A DNA stretch of 64,000 bases from Mycolicibacterium monacense (GTDB taxonomy: Bacteria > Actinomycetota > Actinomycetes > Mycobacteriales > Mycobacteriaceae): the NCBI RefSeq assembly GCF_010731575.1, contig NZ_AP022617.1, positions 4,526,001 through 4,590,000 of the forward strand, read 5' to 3'. Every line of letters begins with the position of its first letter. The stretch's first letter is position 1. Both the position numbers and the translations under genes were made by a program. A model generated the notes under the pieces. That model made no database searches and had not been told where the DNA came from. It saw nothing but the letters and a program-made list of their open reading frames with translations. This document shows, piece by piece, positions 24,930 to 34,672 of the stretch.

Positions 24930-25790
24930 ATGACGGTCCAACCAGGACTGGCTCCAGTCAGCCCGGAATCCACCCCCAGCGCGGTCATCGACCGGGTCTC
25001 GCTGGTGCTCGATGCCTTCGACGGCCCCGGCCGGCTGACGCTGGCCCAGATCGTCCGGCGCACGGGGCTGCCCCGGTCGTCGGCGCACCGCATGCTCGAA
25101 CGCCTCGTGCAACTGCGCTGGCTGCGCCGCAACGGCCGCGACTACGAGCTGGGCATGCGGTTGGTCGAACTCGGGTCGCTGGCCGTACACCAGGACCGGC
25201 TGCACCGGGCGGCGACGCCGCTGCTGCACGATCTGCACCGCGCGACGGGTCTGGTGGTGCACCTCGCCGTCCTGGACGGCGCCGACGTGGTCTACCTCGA
25301 GAAGATCGGCGACCGGATGGTGGCCGCACTCCCCAGCCGGGTCGGCGGCCGCCAGCCCGCGCACTGCACCGCGATCGGCAAGGCGCTGCTCGCCTACAAC
25401 GCGGATGCGTGCGACGACGTCGACCTCGACAATCGCCGGACCAAGTACTCCATCGGCAGCGCCGCCCAGCTGGCGAACGAACTCGCCAAGACCCGCGCCC
25501 ACGGTGTCGCCTTCGACCGCGAGGAGTCGCTACCCGGGTTCGGCTGTGTCGCAGCGCCGATCGGCGCACCCGGCGAAGCCGTCGCGGCGCTGTCCGTGTG
25601 CGGGCCGATGGGCCGCATGGTCTTCGACCAACGTCTCGCCGCGCCGGTCCGGATGACCGCGATGGGCGTGTGGCGCAACGTCGAAGGCGGGCCGCAGCGC
25701 GTCGCGCCGACCCTGCAGCAGGTGCGGCCACTGCGCAGCGGCCCCACGCCGCGTCCGGCCCACGAGTCGACCGCCCTGCAGCTCGCATGA
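24930..25790 (+). CDS. IclR-family transcriptional regulator
   Basis: A 286-residue regulator with an N-terminal winged helix-turn-helix (LTLAQIVRRTGLPRSSAHRM) and a C-terminal IclR effector domain with TGLVVHLAVLDGADVVYLEKI, AHCTAIGKALLA and GFGCVAAPIGAPGEAVAALS. These proteins bind small organic acids or aromatics. ATG 24930 follows AGGAGG, and the longer in-frame ATG at 24864 would include the operator. The first gene of a four-gene operon with coupled starts. The 27-bp palindrome upstream is its probable site. Confidence 0.9.
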   Translation: MTVQPGLAPVSPESTPSAVIDRVSLVLDAFDGPGRLTLAQIVRRTGLPRSSAHRMLERLVQLRWLRRNGRDYELGMRLVELGSLAVHQDRLHRAATPLLHDLHRATGLVVHLAVLDGADVVYLEKIGDRMVAALPSRVGGRQPAHCTAIGKALLAYNADACDDVDLDNRRTKYSIGSAAQLANELAKTRAHGVAFDREESLPGFGCVAAPIGAPGEAVAALSVCGPMGRMVFDQRLAAPVRMTAMGVWRNVEGGPQRVAPTLQQVRPLRSGPTPRPAHESTALQLA

Positions 25791-26719
25791 CCGGGGCGCT
25801 CGACCCGCAGATCGCCGACCTCATCGAGGGGCTGGACCGCGGCTTCCCACCGGTGCAGACCATGACCGGCGCGCAGGCACGGGCCACGATCCGCTCCCGG
25901 TTCATCGCCCCCGCCGAACCCGAGCCGGTCGCCGCGGTCGAGGACCGCAGCGTGGGTGAGATCCCGATACGGATTTACCATCCCGCCGGTGCCGGACCCC
26001 TGCCCGTCCTGGTCTACGCCCACGGCGGCGGTTTCGTGTTCTGCGACCTCGACAGCCACGACGGGCTGTGCCGCGACATCGCCAATCAGACTGCCGCCAT
26101 TGTCGTTTCGGTCGACTACCGACTGGCTCCCGAGCATCCGTGGCCGGCCGCGGCCGAGGACGTGTACGCGGTCACGCGGTGGGTGGCGGACAACTGCACC
26201 GCACTGGGCGCCGATCCCGGACGTATCGCGGTCGGCGGTGACAGCGCCGGAGGCAATCTGGCCGCGGTCACCGCCCTGATCGCCCGGGACCGCGGCGGGC
26301 CTTCGCTGGTCGCCCAGTTGCTCGTCTACCCGATGGTCACCCCCGATTTCACCACCGAGTCGTACCGGTTGTTCGGGTCCGGGTACTACAACCCGGCCGA
26401 GGCGCTGCGGTGGTACTGGGATCAGTACGTACCCAACGACTTCGACCGCACGCACCCCTATGTGTCGCCGCTGCACGCCGATCTGAGCGGGCTGCCGCCT
26501 GCTGTCGTGGTGATCGCCGGCCACGATCCGCTCCGGGACGAGGGTGTGCGATTCGGTGAGGCGCTGTCCGCGGCCGGGGTGCCCACGGTGGTGCGCCGTT
26601 TCGACGGTGGCATCCACGGCTTCATGACCATGCCGAGCCTCGAACTCGCGCAGACCGCCCGCGCGCAGCTGTGCCAGGATGCCGTCGCTCTGCTGACGGG
26701 AGTTCCCGCCGGTGGCTGA
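25787..26719 (+). CDS. HSL-family alpha/beta hydrolase (esterase)
   Basis: A 310-residue esterase of the hormone-sensitive-lipase type: oxyanion HGGG (79-82), nucleophile S153 in GDSAGG, acid in AGHDPLRDEG and histidine in GGIHGF. Soluble, no signal peptide. It could hydrolyse an ester or lactone such as a BVMO product. It overlaps the IclR stop by 4 nt (ATGA) and overlaps the following small gene by 8 nt. Confidence 0.88.
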   Translation: MTGALDPQIADLIEGLDRGFPPVQTMTGAQARATIRSRFIAPAEPEPVAAVEDRSVGEIPIRIYHPAGAGPLPVLVYAHGGGFVFCDLDSHDGLCRDIANQTAAIVVSVDYRLAPEHPWPAAAEDVYAVTRWVADNCTALGADPGRIAVGGDSAGGNLAAVTALIARDRGGPSLVAQLLVYPMVTPDFTTESYRLFGSGYYNPAEALRWYWDQYVPNDFDRTHPYVSPLHADLSGLPPAVVVIAGHDPLRDEGVRFGEALSAAGVPTVVRRFDGGIHGFMTMPSLELAQTARAQLCQDAVALLTGVPAGG

Positions 26720-27053
26720 GGTTTTCGTGACCGACCGGGTGGTCACCCGGCCCGGACGCACCCGCGAGTTCGTCGACGCCTATCTCACCGGATACGCGCC
26801 CGGGGCGCGGCAACGCGGGATGACGCTGCAGCGGGTGCTGGTGAGCCCGCCGATCTGGTTCGAGGACCAGCCGAACACCGTCACCGTGACCTGGTCGCTG
26901 CCCAGCGCCAGGGCATGGTGGGAGATGACGTGGCAAGGCCGACCCGACCCTTCGATCGGCGAATGGTGGACCGGGATCGACCAACTCGTCACCGAACGCA
27001 GCCGGGAGGTGGCCGCCGATGCCGCCGACGTGGACGGACTCTGCGATGTATAG
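26712..27053 (+). CDS. Small hypothetical protein
   Basis: A 113-residue protein starting at GTG 26712 inside the end of the esterase gene. Composition and pattern (VFVTDRVVTRPGRTREFVDAYL, then several Trp residues in WSLPSARAWWEMTWQGR) suggest a ferredoxin-like dimeric alpha/beta barrel of the kind used by small monooxygenases and isomerases. No catalytic residue can be assigned. Tight overlaps on both sides show it is an operon member, and it may form a pair with the next gene. Confidence 0.68.
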   Translation: MAEVFVTDRVVTRPGRTREFVDAYLTGYAPGARQRGMTLQRVLVSPPIWFEDQPNTVTVTWSLPSARAWWEMTWQGRPDPSIGEWWTGIDQLVTERSREVAADAADVDGLCDV

Positions 27054-27666
27054 CGTCATCCGCCTGCTCGACGTGGACGAGTCGGAGCGCGACGACGTTC
27101 TGGACACGTTGCGCCGAAGCACCTTCGGCGCCGAGTGGACGCTCGTCGAACCGACGCTGCCCGGGGTACGCAACGGCGGCGACATCCTCGTGCGGTTGCG
27201 GTTCTCCGACCGGCACGCGCGTGCCGACGCCGTGACGAAGCTCGACGAACTGCTGGACCGCAATGCCGTCCGGCACGTCAACGGCGCCACCTACAGCGGC
27301 TCATCCACCCCCGGCGCCGACGGGATCGCCACCGTCTATCGGGCATTGCTGCTGCGCGTACGTCCCGGGACCGATGAGGCGACCGTCCGCCGATTCGAGG
27401 ACGATTTGCGGCTACTCCCCCGCTACGTGCGGACCATCCACTCGTGGCAGCTGAGCCGGGTCGAGGACGCCATCGGCACGTCGACGTGGACGCATGTGTT
27501 CGAGCAGGAGTTCACCGATGTCGACGGGTTGATGGGCCCGTACCTCATGCATCCGATTCACTGGGCGTACGTCGACCGGTGGTTCGATCCGGAGTGTCCG
27601 GACATGATCGTGCGGGATCGGGTGTGCCACAGCTTCTGCCGCAACGACGCGGTGGTGCACGCCTGA
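27046..27666 (+). CDS. Dabb-like (stress-responsive alpha/beta barrel) protein
   Basis: A 206-residue protein with two similar halves. The second carries the HSWQLSRVEDAIGTSTWTHVFEQEFTD-type pattern (core WTHVFEQEFTD) and MHPIHWAYVDRWFDPEC, which match the Dabb domain found in small enzymes and stress proteins. ATG 27046 overlaps the previous stop by 8 nt. It is the last gene of the IclR operon and converges with the SDR at 27672. Possible roles are cyclisation, isomerisation or decarboxylation of a polar intermediate. The function is unknown. Confidence 0.72.
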   Translation: MYSVIRLLDVDESERDDVLDTLRRSTFGAEWTLVEPTLPGVRNGGDILVRLRFSDRHARADAVTKLDELLDRNAVRHVNGATYSGSSTPGADGIATVYRALLLRVRPGTDEATVRRFEDDLRLLPRYVRTIHSWQLSRVEDAIGTSTWTHVFEQEFTDVDGLMGPYLMHPIHWAYVDRWFDPECPDMIVRDRVCHSFCRNDAVVHA

Positions 27667-27671
27667 AGCCG

Positions 27672-28559
27672 CTACAGCCCTGCCGGCCGGATGTTCGGAT
27701 TCGCCGTCGCCGGCGGCTCCAGCGGCGGCAGGACCGCGCTGCCGTCGAGAGTGTGCACCGGTAACCCCTGCGACCACGGATAGTGCAGGCTGAAGGCGAC
27801 GAGCCCGGTGCGATCGGCCGCGGGCAGATGGCACATCGCTAGCACGGTCTCGGCGAGATACTCGACGGGTTCGGTCGGGAACGTGTCCGGGATCAGCTGG
27901 GACGCACCGGGAGTGCGCACAGCCGTCGACGGGCCGACGCAGTTCACGGCGATGTCGTCGTCGACCAACTCGGCGGCCAGACCCTGGGTGAAGCGGTGCA
28001 AGGCGGCCTTTACCGAGGCGTAGACGACGTCGCCGGACGATTTGTTGTACTCACGGAACGGCCGCACGGGCGCCATTCCGGTGACCGAACCGATGTTGAC
28101 GATCCACCCCGCGCCCTGGGTGCGCATGTGCGGAATCGCGCACTGCGACAGGACGAACGGAGTGCGTAGATAGTGCTCGACCGTGCGGTCGAAGGTGTCC
28201 ATGGCCATGTGCTCGACGACGGAGTAGTCGGCGTATCCGGCGTTGTTGACGAGGATGTCGAGCCGGCCGGTACGGTCGAGCACCTCGTCGATCAGTCTCA
28301 GCCGCTGCTGCTGGTCCTCGAGGTCGGCCGCCACCCCGCAGGCGGTTCCGCCCGCCGCCTCGATCATCTCGACGGTCTCCCCGATGGTTCCGGGCAGCGC
28401 GGCCGCGGCACCGGCCCGTACGGACGGTGACGGGGTGTGCGAGCGCGCCGTGACGACCACCGTTGCCCCCTCCGCGGCCAGGCGCTGCGCGATCGCCCGG
28501 CCGATGCCGCGGCTGCTTCCGGTGACGAGCGCGGTCTTACCGCTGAGCAGGCGACTCAT
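27672..28559 (-). CDS. SDR family oxidoreductase
   Basis: A 295-residue classical SDR with TGSSRGIGRAIAQRL (from residue 14), an arginine after the second strand (VVVTARSHTP) indicating NADP(H), NNAG, catalytic serine in IVNIGSVTG, and Y-x-x-x-K in YASVK. A long C-terminal tail after the substrate loop is unusual. It overlaps the upstream BVMO stop by 4 nt (ATGA) and is in that operon, so it may make the ketone used by the BVMO or reduce its product. Confidence 0.85.
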   Translation of the reverse strand: MSRLLSGKTALVTGSSRGIGRAIAQRLAAEGATVVVTARSHTPSPSVRAGAAAALPGTIGETVEMIEAAGGTACGVAADLEDQQQRLRLIDEVLDRTGRLDILVNNAGYADYSVVEHMAMDTFDRTVEHYLRTPFVLSQCAIPHMRTQGAGWIVNIGSVTGMAPVRPFREYNKSSGDVVYASVKAALHRFTQGLAAELVDDDIAVNCVGPSTAVRTPGASQLIPDTFPTEPVEYLAETVLAMCHLPAADRTGLVAFSLHYPWSQGLPVHTLDGSAVLPPLEPPATANPNIRPAGL

Positions 28560-30439
28560 CGGATCACGAAATGGTCTTCGACCGGCGCGCGGTGCTGCTG
28601 CCATACGTCGATCAGACGGTACGGGGTGGCGACCACCACCCGCCCGGACCCGGACCGGTAGTAGGTGTGGGCGTTCGGCGTATGACACCACACGGTGCGC
28701 GACATCGCGTCGTCGATGTCGGCCACGTAGTCGTCGTACGCCTCCTGCGTCACCTCGATGGTGGTCGCCCGTCGTGATGCCATGAGCTGCAGGCATTCCA
28801 TGATGTAGTGCGCCAGCACCTCCATCGAGAAGTTGGCGCCCGCACCGTGGCCGGGGCTGTAGTTCGGCGCCGAGGTGATGAACAGGTTCGGGAAGCCGGG
28901 CACCGTGCCGCCGCGATAGGCGCGGGGGCTGTCACCCCACTCTTCGCGCAGCGTACGGCCGCCGCGCCCGCGGATGTCCACGGTGGACAGGAAATCCAGG
29001 TGGTAGCCGGTGGCGTAGACGATGACGTCGAGGTCGATCTGCCTGCCGTCCTGGGTGACGATGCCCCGCGCGTCGACCTCGGCCGGTTCGCTGGCCTCGA
29101 CGTCGACGTGATCGCGGGTCAACGCGGCGTAGTAACCGCCCGGATCGCGGATGATGCGCTTACCGTACGGGGCGAAGTCGGGCGTGACCTTCTTCGCGAG
29201 TTCGGTTCCCTCGCCGAACATCCGGTCGATGTACTCGAGGCACATCTGCAGCAGGACGTCGTTGGCCGGCGAGATCGACAGGTGCCTCTCGGCCCACTCC
29301 GGATCGCGCACGATGACCGGATAGTTGTTGTCGGCGGTGGCCCAGTACGACTTCAGCCGGTGCCAGTTCGCGTAGTAGGGCAGGTGCCGGCCGAGGTAAC
29401 GGCGGTACTCGGGGACGTCGTCGGAGAGCCGTTTGCGCGGCGCGACCCAGTGCGGCTGGCGCTGGAACACGGTCAGGTGCTCGACCTGGTCGACGCAGGC
29501 GTCGACGATCTGCACGGCCGTGCAGCCCGCACCGATGATCGCCACCCGCTTACCCGTCAGGTCGAGCGACGGGTCCCACTGCGCCGAGTGGACGCTGATC
29601 CCGGCGAACGTGTCGCGGCCCGGGATGTCCGGCCACCGCGGGCGATTGAGGTAGCCGGCAGCGGTGATGACGACACGCGAGTGGCTCACGCTGCGGTTGC
29701 CGTCGCGGTCGACCGCGTGGATCTGCCACTCCTGCCGGTCGTCGTCCCACCACAGCGCCTCGACCTCGGTGCCGAACCGGGTGTGCTCCCGCAAGCCGTG
29801 TTTGTCGGCCAGCGACACCAGGTAGGCCTGGTATTCGGCGCCCTGCGGGTAGTAGTTCGTCCAGTCGGGATTCACCTCCCGCGACAGCGAGTAGTACGCC
29901 GACGGGGTGTCCACGCCGATGCCGGGGTATTTCGTGGTCAACCACGTGCCACCGACCTCGTCGTTGCGGTCGAGGATCTCGAAGGCGACCCCGGCATCGC
30001 GGGCGGCCAGCGCCGCGACGATCCCGGCGATGCCGGCACCGATGATCGTGACCGTCGTCGACGCCGGGATCGGCACATCCCGTGGAAGTGTGGGTTGGGA
30101 GAGCTGGAACCCGCCCTGCTCGAGCAGCAGCGGGACGAATTCGTCCTCGACGTCGGAGCCCAGCGCCACCGGCAGCAGCCGGGTGAATAGGTTCGGGTCG
30201 TCGGCGGCGAGCCCGCCCGACCGCGGGGTGTCGAGGGCCTCGACGATCCGGTCGACCAGGGCCTCCATGGTGTCCGGGTCGGTGACGCCGGCCCGCTCCG
30301 GAGGGTCCGGTATGTGCGAGATCGCCGGTGCGAACTCGTCGATGACCGAGGGGTCGCCGGTCATCTGCGCCAACACCGCCACGAGGACACCGGGGTCGGC
30401 CTGGCGCAGGTGGCTCCTCAGCTCCGCATCAGTCGTCAC
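28556..30439 (-). CDS. Type I Baeyer-Villiger monooxygenase with N-terminal extension
   Basis: A 627-residue flavoprotein. About 125 residues of helical N-terminal extension precede GAGIAG (134-139), as in 4-hydroxyacetophenone monooxygenase. The fingerprint F-A-G-I-S-V-H-S-A-Q-W-D is present, followed by the NADPH loop GAGCTA. It oxidises ketones to esters. The GTG start at 30439 is supported by a GATACT hexamer 7 nt upstream and an operator 28 nt before that. It is divergent from the FadD operon and shares its regulatory site. Confidence 0.9.
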   Translation of the reverse strand: MTTDAELRSHLRQADPGVLVAVLAQMTGDPSVIDEFAPAISHIPDPPERAGVTDPDTMEALVDRIVEALDTPRSGGLAADDPNLFTRLLPVALGSDVEDEFVPLLLEQGGFQLSQPTLPRDVPIPASTTVTIIGAGIAGIVAALAARDAGVAFEILDRNDEVGGTWLTTKYPGIGVDTPSAYYSLSREVNPDWTNYYPQGAEYQAYLVSLADKHGLREHTRFGTEVEALWWDDDRQEWQIHAVDRDGNRSVSHSRVVITAAGYLNRPRWPDIPGRDTFAGISVHSAQWDPSLDLTGKRVAIIGAGCTAVQIVDACVDQVEHLTVFQRQPHWVAPRKRLSDDVPEYRRYLGRHLPYYANWHRLKSYWATADNNYPVIVRDPEWAERHLSISPANDVLLQMCLEYIDRMFGEGTELAKKVTPDFAPYGKRIIRDPGGYYAALTRDHVDVEASEPAEVDARGIVTQDGRQIDLDVIVYATGYHLDFLSTVDIRGRGGRTLREEWGDSPRAYRGGTVPGFPNLFITSAPNYSPGHGAGANFSMEVLAHYIMECLQLMASRRATTIEVTQEAYDDYVADIDDAMSRTVWCHTPNAHTYYRSGSGRVVVATPYRLIDVWQQHRAPVEDHFVIR

Positions 30440-30480
30440 GCCGACGAGTATCGGACCGGCGTCGCGCGCCGAGCACTGTC

Positions 30481-30499
30481 GTGCCTACTGAGCGGGACA
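30481..30499. promoter_or_regulatory. Steroid-cluster operator, divergent BVMO/FadD promoter
   Basis: GTGCCTACTGAGCGGGACA has a perfect right half and a poor left half (12 of 18). Spacing is canonical in both directions: 28 nt then TTGGGT (30528-30533), 6 nt, ATG 30540; and 28 nt then GATACT, 7 nt, GTG 30439. Confidence 0.62.
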
Positions 30500-30539
30500 G
30501 CCGTCCGTGGCGGGCGACCGGGCGTGTTTGGGTTTCCCC

Positions 30540-32120
30540 ATGGATGCCGCCATGGACCCGGTCGTCGTGCAGGCACGCAGTCACACGCTCGGTGACATCC
30601 CCCGCCGGTCGGCGCGCAGGTTTCCGGACAAGACGGCGATCGTCGACGGCGACGTGGTCCTGACGTTCGCCGAGTTCGAGCGTCTGGTGGACCGGGCGGC
30701 GGCGGCGTTGCAGGACAACGGCTTCGGCCCCGGTGACCGCATCGCCCTGCTGTCTCACAACTGCTGGCAGTACGCCGTCCTGGCCTTCGCGACCGCCCGT
30801 GCCGCGGTGGTGCTGGTGCCGATCAACTTCATGCTGACCGCCGAGGAGATCTCCTACCTGCTGGGCCACAGCGGGGTCCGCGGTTTCCTCGTCGAGGCCG
30901 ACCTGACGGCGACAGCCGAGGAAGCCATGCGGTTGGGCGGCTCGGTGACGACGAAGGTCGCGCTCGTACCGGACGGGGACGCCCCCGCGGAGGGTTGGGA
31001 CGATTTCGCCCGGTGGCTGACCACCGAATCCCCCGCACCCAGCCCGCACATCGACGACGACCAACTGCTGCGACTCATGTACACCAGCGGCACGGAATCG
31101 CGCCCGAAGGCGGTGATGCACAGCAGCCGGAGCCTGATGTGGCAGTACGTCAGCACCATCGTGGCCGGGTCCATGGCCGGCGACGACGTCGAGGTCCATT
31201 CACTGCCCCTCTATCACTGCGCACAGCTGGACAACTTCCTCGCCACCGACGTCTATCTCGGTGCGACGAGCATCATCCTGCCGCGGCCGGAGCCGGAGCT
31301 GGTGCTGCGCACCATCGAGCGCTACGGCGTCACCAACTACTTCGCGCCACCGACTGTCTGGATCAGCCTGCTGCGCTGCCCGGTCTTCGACGAGGTCGAC
31401 CTTTCCAGTCTGCGCAAGGGTTACTACGGCGCCTCGGCGATGCCGAGGGAGATCCTGGCCGAGCTCCGCGAACGCCTGCCCGACCTCCGGCTGTGGAACT
31501 TCTACGGTCAGACCGAGATGGCGCCCCTGGCATCGGCGCTGGGACCCGACGAACAGGACGCCCACGCCGGTTCCGCCGGGCGTCCGGTGGTCAACGTGGA
31601 GACCACCATCCTCGACGAGGACGACACCCCCGTCGCCACGGGTGTGGTGGGTGAGATCGCCCACCGCAGCCCACATCTGATGCTCGGCTACCTCGACGAC
31701 GCGGCCAAGACCGCAGAAGCGTTCCGGGGCGGCTGGTTCCACTCCGGCGACCTCGGTTACTACGACGAGCACGGCCTGCTGCACGTCGTGGACCGCAAGA
31801 AGGACATGATCAAGACCGGCGGTGAGAACGTCGCGAGCCGGGAGGTCGAGGAGACCCTGTACCGGCACGCCGGTGTGCAGGAGGCCGCGGTCTTCGGCCT
31901 GCCCCACCCGGTGTGGGTGGAGACGGTGGTGGCCGCGGTGGTCCTCCGCGACGGCAGTGCCGTCACCGAGGACGACATCATCGCGCACTGCCGTGCGCAC
32001 CTCGCCGGATACAAGACGCCGAAGCAGGTCTTCTTCGTCGACACACTGCCGAAGAACCCCAGCGGGAAACTGCTCAAACGCGATCTGCGGCAACGGTTCA
32101 GCGCCGCCCACAGCCACTGA
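30540..32120 (+). CDS. Acyl-CoA synthetase (FadD-type AMP-binding enzyme)
   Basis: A 526-residue ANL-superfamily ligase. It contains the AMP-binding loop MYTSGTESRPKAVMHS (a variant of the usual YTSGTTGxPK), NFYGQTEMAPL, HSGDLGYYDEHG, DRKKDMIKTGGENV and the C-terminal lysine motif PKNPSGKLLKR. It would activate a carboxylic acid, possibly a steroid side-chain or ring fragment, to its CoA thioester. ATG 30540 is favoured over GTG 30507 because it sits exactly at the expected distance from the TTGGGT hexamer and operator. Confidence 0.88.
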   Translation: MDAAMDPVVVQARSHTLGDIPRRSARRFPDKTAIVDGDVVLTFAEFERLVDRAAAALQDNGFGPGDRIALLSHNCWQYAVLAFATARAAVVLVPINFMLTAEEISYLLGHSGVRGFLVEADLTATAEEAMRLGGSVTTKVALVPDGDAPAEGWDDFARWLTTESPAPSPHIDDDQLLRLMYTSGTESRPKAVMHSSRSLMWQYVSTIVAGSMAGDDVEVHSLPLYHCAQLDNFLATDVYLGATSIILPRPEPELVLRTIERYGVTNYFAPPTVWISLLRCPVFDEVDLSSLRKGYYGASAMPREILAELRERLPDLRLWNFYGQTEMAPLASALGPDEQDAHAGSAGRPVVNVETTILDEDDTPVATGVVGEIAHRSPHLMLGYLDDAAKTAEAFRGGWFHSGDLGYYDEHGLLHVVDRKKDMIKTGGENVASREVEETLYRHAGVQEAAVFGLPHPVWVETVVAAVVLRDGSAVTEDDIIAHCRAHLAGYKTPKQVFFVDTLPKNPSGKLLKRDLRQRFSAAHSH

Positions 32121-32132
32121 GAGGGAACACCT

Positions 32133-33239
32133 GTGTTCGAAGGACGGATCGCGCGTTTCGACGCACCCGGACAACCGTTCGTGATCGACACCGTCGACCT
32201 GGCCGACGTCGGTCCGGGCGAGATCCTCGTCAAGGTCACCCGGACCAACATCTGCGGGTCGGATCTGCACGCCTGGCACGGCACCTTCGCCACCCGCGGA
32301 CTCGGCGGGCAACTGCCCACCGTCCTCGGCCACGAGATGGTGGGTGCCGTCGCCGCACTGGGCGACGGCGTCACCGCGGATTCGAACGGCGTGCCGTTGG
32401 CCGAGGGCACCCGCGTGGTGTTCCCCTACTTCTACTCGTGCCACCGCTGCCGCAACTGTCTGCTGGGGCGGCGGGGCGCCTGCCTGAACCTGAAGATGGC
32501 GATGCTCGGGCGTGCCGACGAACCGCCGTACTTCGTCGGTGGGTACGGCGACTACTACCTGCTACCTGCGGGCGCGGTGGTCTACACCGTGCCCGACGTG
32601 GTGTCCGACGAGGTCGCCTCGGGTGCGAATTGTGCACTCTCACAGGTCATGTACGGGCTCGAGCGGGTGGACCAGCAACTCGGTGAGGTGGTGGTGGTGC
32701 AGGGCGCCGGGGCGCTCGGCCTGTACGCGGTCGCCGTGGCCAAGGCCCGCGGCGCCGCCAAGGTCATCGCGATCGACGGAGTCCCCGAGCGTCTGGAGTT
32801 GGCGACGGCGTTCGGCGCCGACGCGGTCGTCGACATCACCGAGGCGACCACGGTCAAGGACCGCGCGAAGATCGTGCGCACGCTGACCGACGGCCACGGC
32901 GCCGACGTGGTCGTCGAGGTCGTCGGCCACCCCGCGGCCATCGACGAGGGCCTCAAACTGCTCGGTCAGTTCGGCCGTTACGTCGAGATCGGCAACATCA
33001 ACATCGGCAAGACCTTCGAGTTCGACCCGTCGCGTTTCGTATTCGGCAACAAGACGATGGTCGGTGTCTCGCTCTACGACCCAGCCGTGCTGTCGCGGGC
33101 CCTGACGTTCCTCGAACAGCACCAGGACCACCTGCCGCTGGACCGTCTCGCCGCGGCGCACTACCCGCTCGACCACATCAACGAGGCATTCGCCGCCGCC
33201 GACGGCAAACGCGATGTCCGCGCGAGCATCATCCCCTGA
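32133..33239 (+). CDS. Zinc-dependent alcohol dehydrogenase (MDR family)
   Basis: A 368-residue medium-chain dehydrogenase. Catalytic zinc ligands are C41 and H67-E68 (GHE); the structural zinc is held by C103, C106, C109 and C117 (YSCHRCRNCLLGRRGAC). The NAD(H) loop is GAGALGLYAV. GTG 32133 lies 12 bp after the FadD stop in one operon. Together with the next aldehyde dehydrogenase it would convert a primary alcohol to an acid, which FadD can then activate. Confidence 0.9.
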   Translation: MFEGRIARFDAPGQPFVIDTVDLADVGPGEILVKVTRTNICGSDLHAWHGTFATRGLGGQLPTVLGHEMVGAVAALGDGVTADSNGVPLAEGTRVVFPYFYSCHRCRNCLLGRRGACLNLKMAMLGRADEPPYFVGGYGDYYLLPAGAVVYTVPDVVSDEVASGANCALSQVMYGLERVDQQLGEVVVVQGAGALGLYAVAVAKARGAAKVIAIDGVPERLELATAFGADAVVDITEATTVKDRAKIVRTLTDGHGADVVVEVVGHPAAIDEGLKLLGQFGRYVEIGNINIGKTFEFDPSRFVFGNKTMVGVSLYDPAVLSRALTFLEQHQDHLPLDRLAAAHYPLDHINEAFAAADGKRDVRASIIP

Positions 33240-33253
33240 TCGAGAAGGAATCC

Positions 33254-34672
33254 ATGCACGACTACACCCGGAAGACCCTGTTCATCGACGGCCGCTGGGC
33301 GACCCCGGACGGCGGCGACGCGATCGAGGTCATCGACCCCGCAACCGAGCAGGTGATCGGATCGGTCCCCGACGGCACAACCGCCGACGTCGACGCGGCG
33401 GTCGCCGCGGCGCGCCGAGCCTTCGACCCGCTGATCACCGTCGCCGAACGGCGCGAGCGCCTCGATCGGGTGATCGCCGCCATGGAGAAGCGGCTTCCCG
33501 ACATCGGCGAGACGATCACCCGCGAGATGGGCGCCCCCGTGCGGATCGCGCAGGGGGTGCAGACCAAGGTGCCGCTGGCGGTGGCCCGTGGCATCGCCGA
33601 CGTACTCGCCACCTTCGAATTCGAAGAGCGGATGGGCAATTCGCTGGTCGTCCGCGAACCCTACGGGGTGGTCGGCGCCATCACGCCGTGGAACTACCCG
33701 CTCTACCAGGTGGTCGCCAAGGTGGTGCCGGCGATCGCGGCGGGCTGCACCGTCGTGCTGAAGCCGAGCAACGAGGCGCCGCTGTCGGTGTTCGAGTTCG
33801 TCGAGGCCCTCGACGAGGCCGGCCTGCCGCCCGGGGTGGTCAACCTCGTCTCCGGCAGCGGACGCGTGGTGGGCGAGCGGATCGCCGAGCACCCGGATGT
33901 CGACCTCGTGTCGTTCACCGGATCGACGGCGGTCGGCCAACGGGTCGCCGAGCTCGCCGCGAAAACGGTGAAGAAGGTGGCGCTCGAGCTGGGCGGCAAG
34001 TCGGCCAACGTCATCCTCGAGGGTGGCGACCTGACGACGGCGGTGAAGGTCGGTGTCGGGAACGCATACCTCAACGGAGGCCAGACCTGTATGGCCTGGA
34101 CGCGGATGCTGGTGCCGGAGAGCCGTTACGGCGAGGCGCTCGAGCTGGTCGAGGCGGCCGCCGCCAGGTACACCGTCGGTGACCCGCTCGACCCGGCCAC
34201 GCGTATCGGACCGTCGGCGTCGGCATCGCAGTTCGCCACCGTGCGCGGATTCATCGAGCGCGCCCAGCGCGACGGCGCGCGGCTGATCACCGGTGGCGCC
34301 GAGAAGATCCGCGACATCGGCTACTACGTCGCGCCGACCGTCTTCGCCGACGTCGACCCCGATTCCGAACTCGGTCAGGAGGAGGTCTTCGGACCCGTCC
34401 TCGCGGTGATCCCGTTCCGCGACGAGGACGACGCCGTGCGGATCGCCAACGGCACCCCGTACGGGCTGGCGGGTGCGGTGTGGGCCGGGGACCTCGATCA
34501 TGCGATCGCCTTCGCGCGCCGGGTGCAGACCGGGCAGCTCGACCTCAACGGCGGCGCGTACAACCCCGTGGCGCCGTTCGGCGGGTACAAGAAGTCCGGC
34601 GTCGGCCGGGAACTCGGCCGCGCGGGCTTCGAAGAGTTCCTGCAGACCAAATCCCTGCAGCTGCCCGCATGA
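33254..34672 (+). CDS. NAD-dependent aldehyde dehydrogenase
   Basis: A 472-residue aldehyde dehydrogenase with the catalytic C279 (GGQTCMAW), general base E245 (LELGGK), the cofactor strand PWNYPLYQVVAKVVPA and FTGSTAVGQ. Full length for the family. It is 14 bp after the alcohol dehydrogenase and overlaps the hydratase start by 4 nt, so alcohol, aldehyde, acid and CoA steps are encoded together. Confidence 0.92.
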   Translation: MHDYTRKTLFIDGRWATPDGGDAIEVIDPATEQVIGSVPDGTTADVDAAVAAARRAFDPLITVAERRERLDRVIAAMEKRLPDIGETITREMGAPVRIAQGVQTKVPLAVARGIADVLATFEFEERMGNSLVVREPYGVVGAITPWNYPLYQVVAKVVPAIAAGCTVVLKPSNEAPLSVFEFVEALDEAGLPPGVVNLVSGSGRVVGERIAEHPDVDLVSFTGSTAVGQRVAELAAKTVKKVALELGGKSANVILEGGDLTTAVKVGVGNAYLNGGQTCMAWTRMLVPESRYGEALELVEAAAARYTVGDPLDPATRIGPSASASQFATVRGFIERAQRDGARLITGGAEKIRDIGYYVAPTVFADVDPDSELGQEEVFGPVLAVIPFRDEDDAVRIANGTPYGLAGAVWAGDLDHAIAFARRVQTGQLDLNGGAYNPVAPFGGYKKSGVGRELGRAGFEEFLQTKSLQLPA

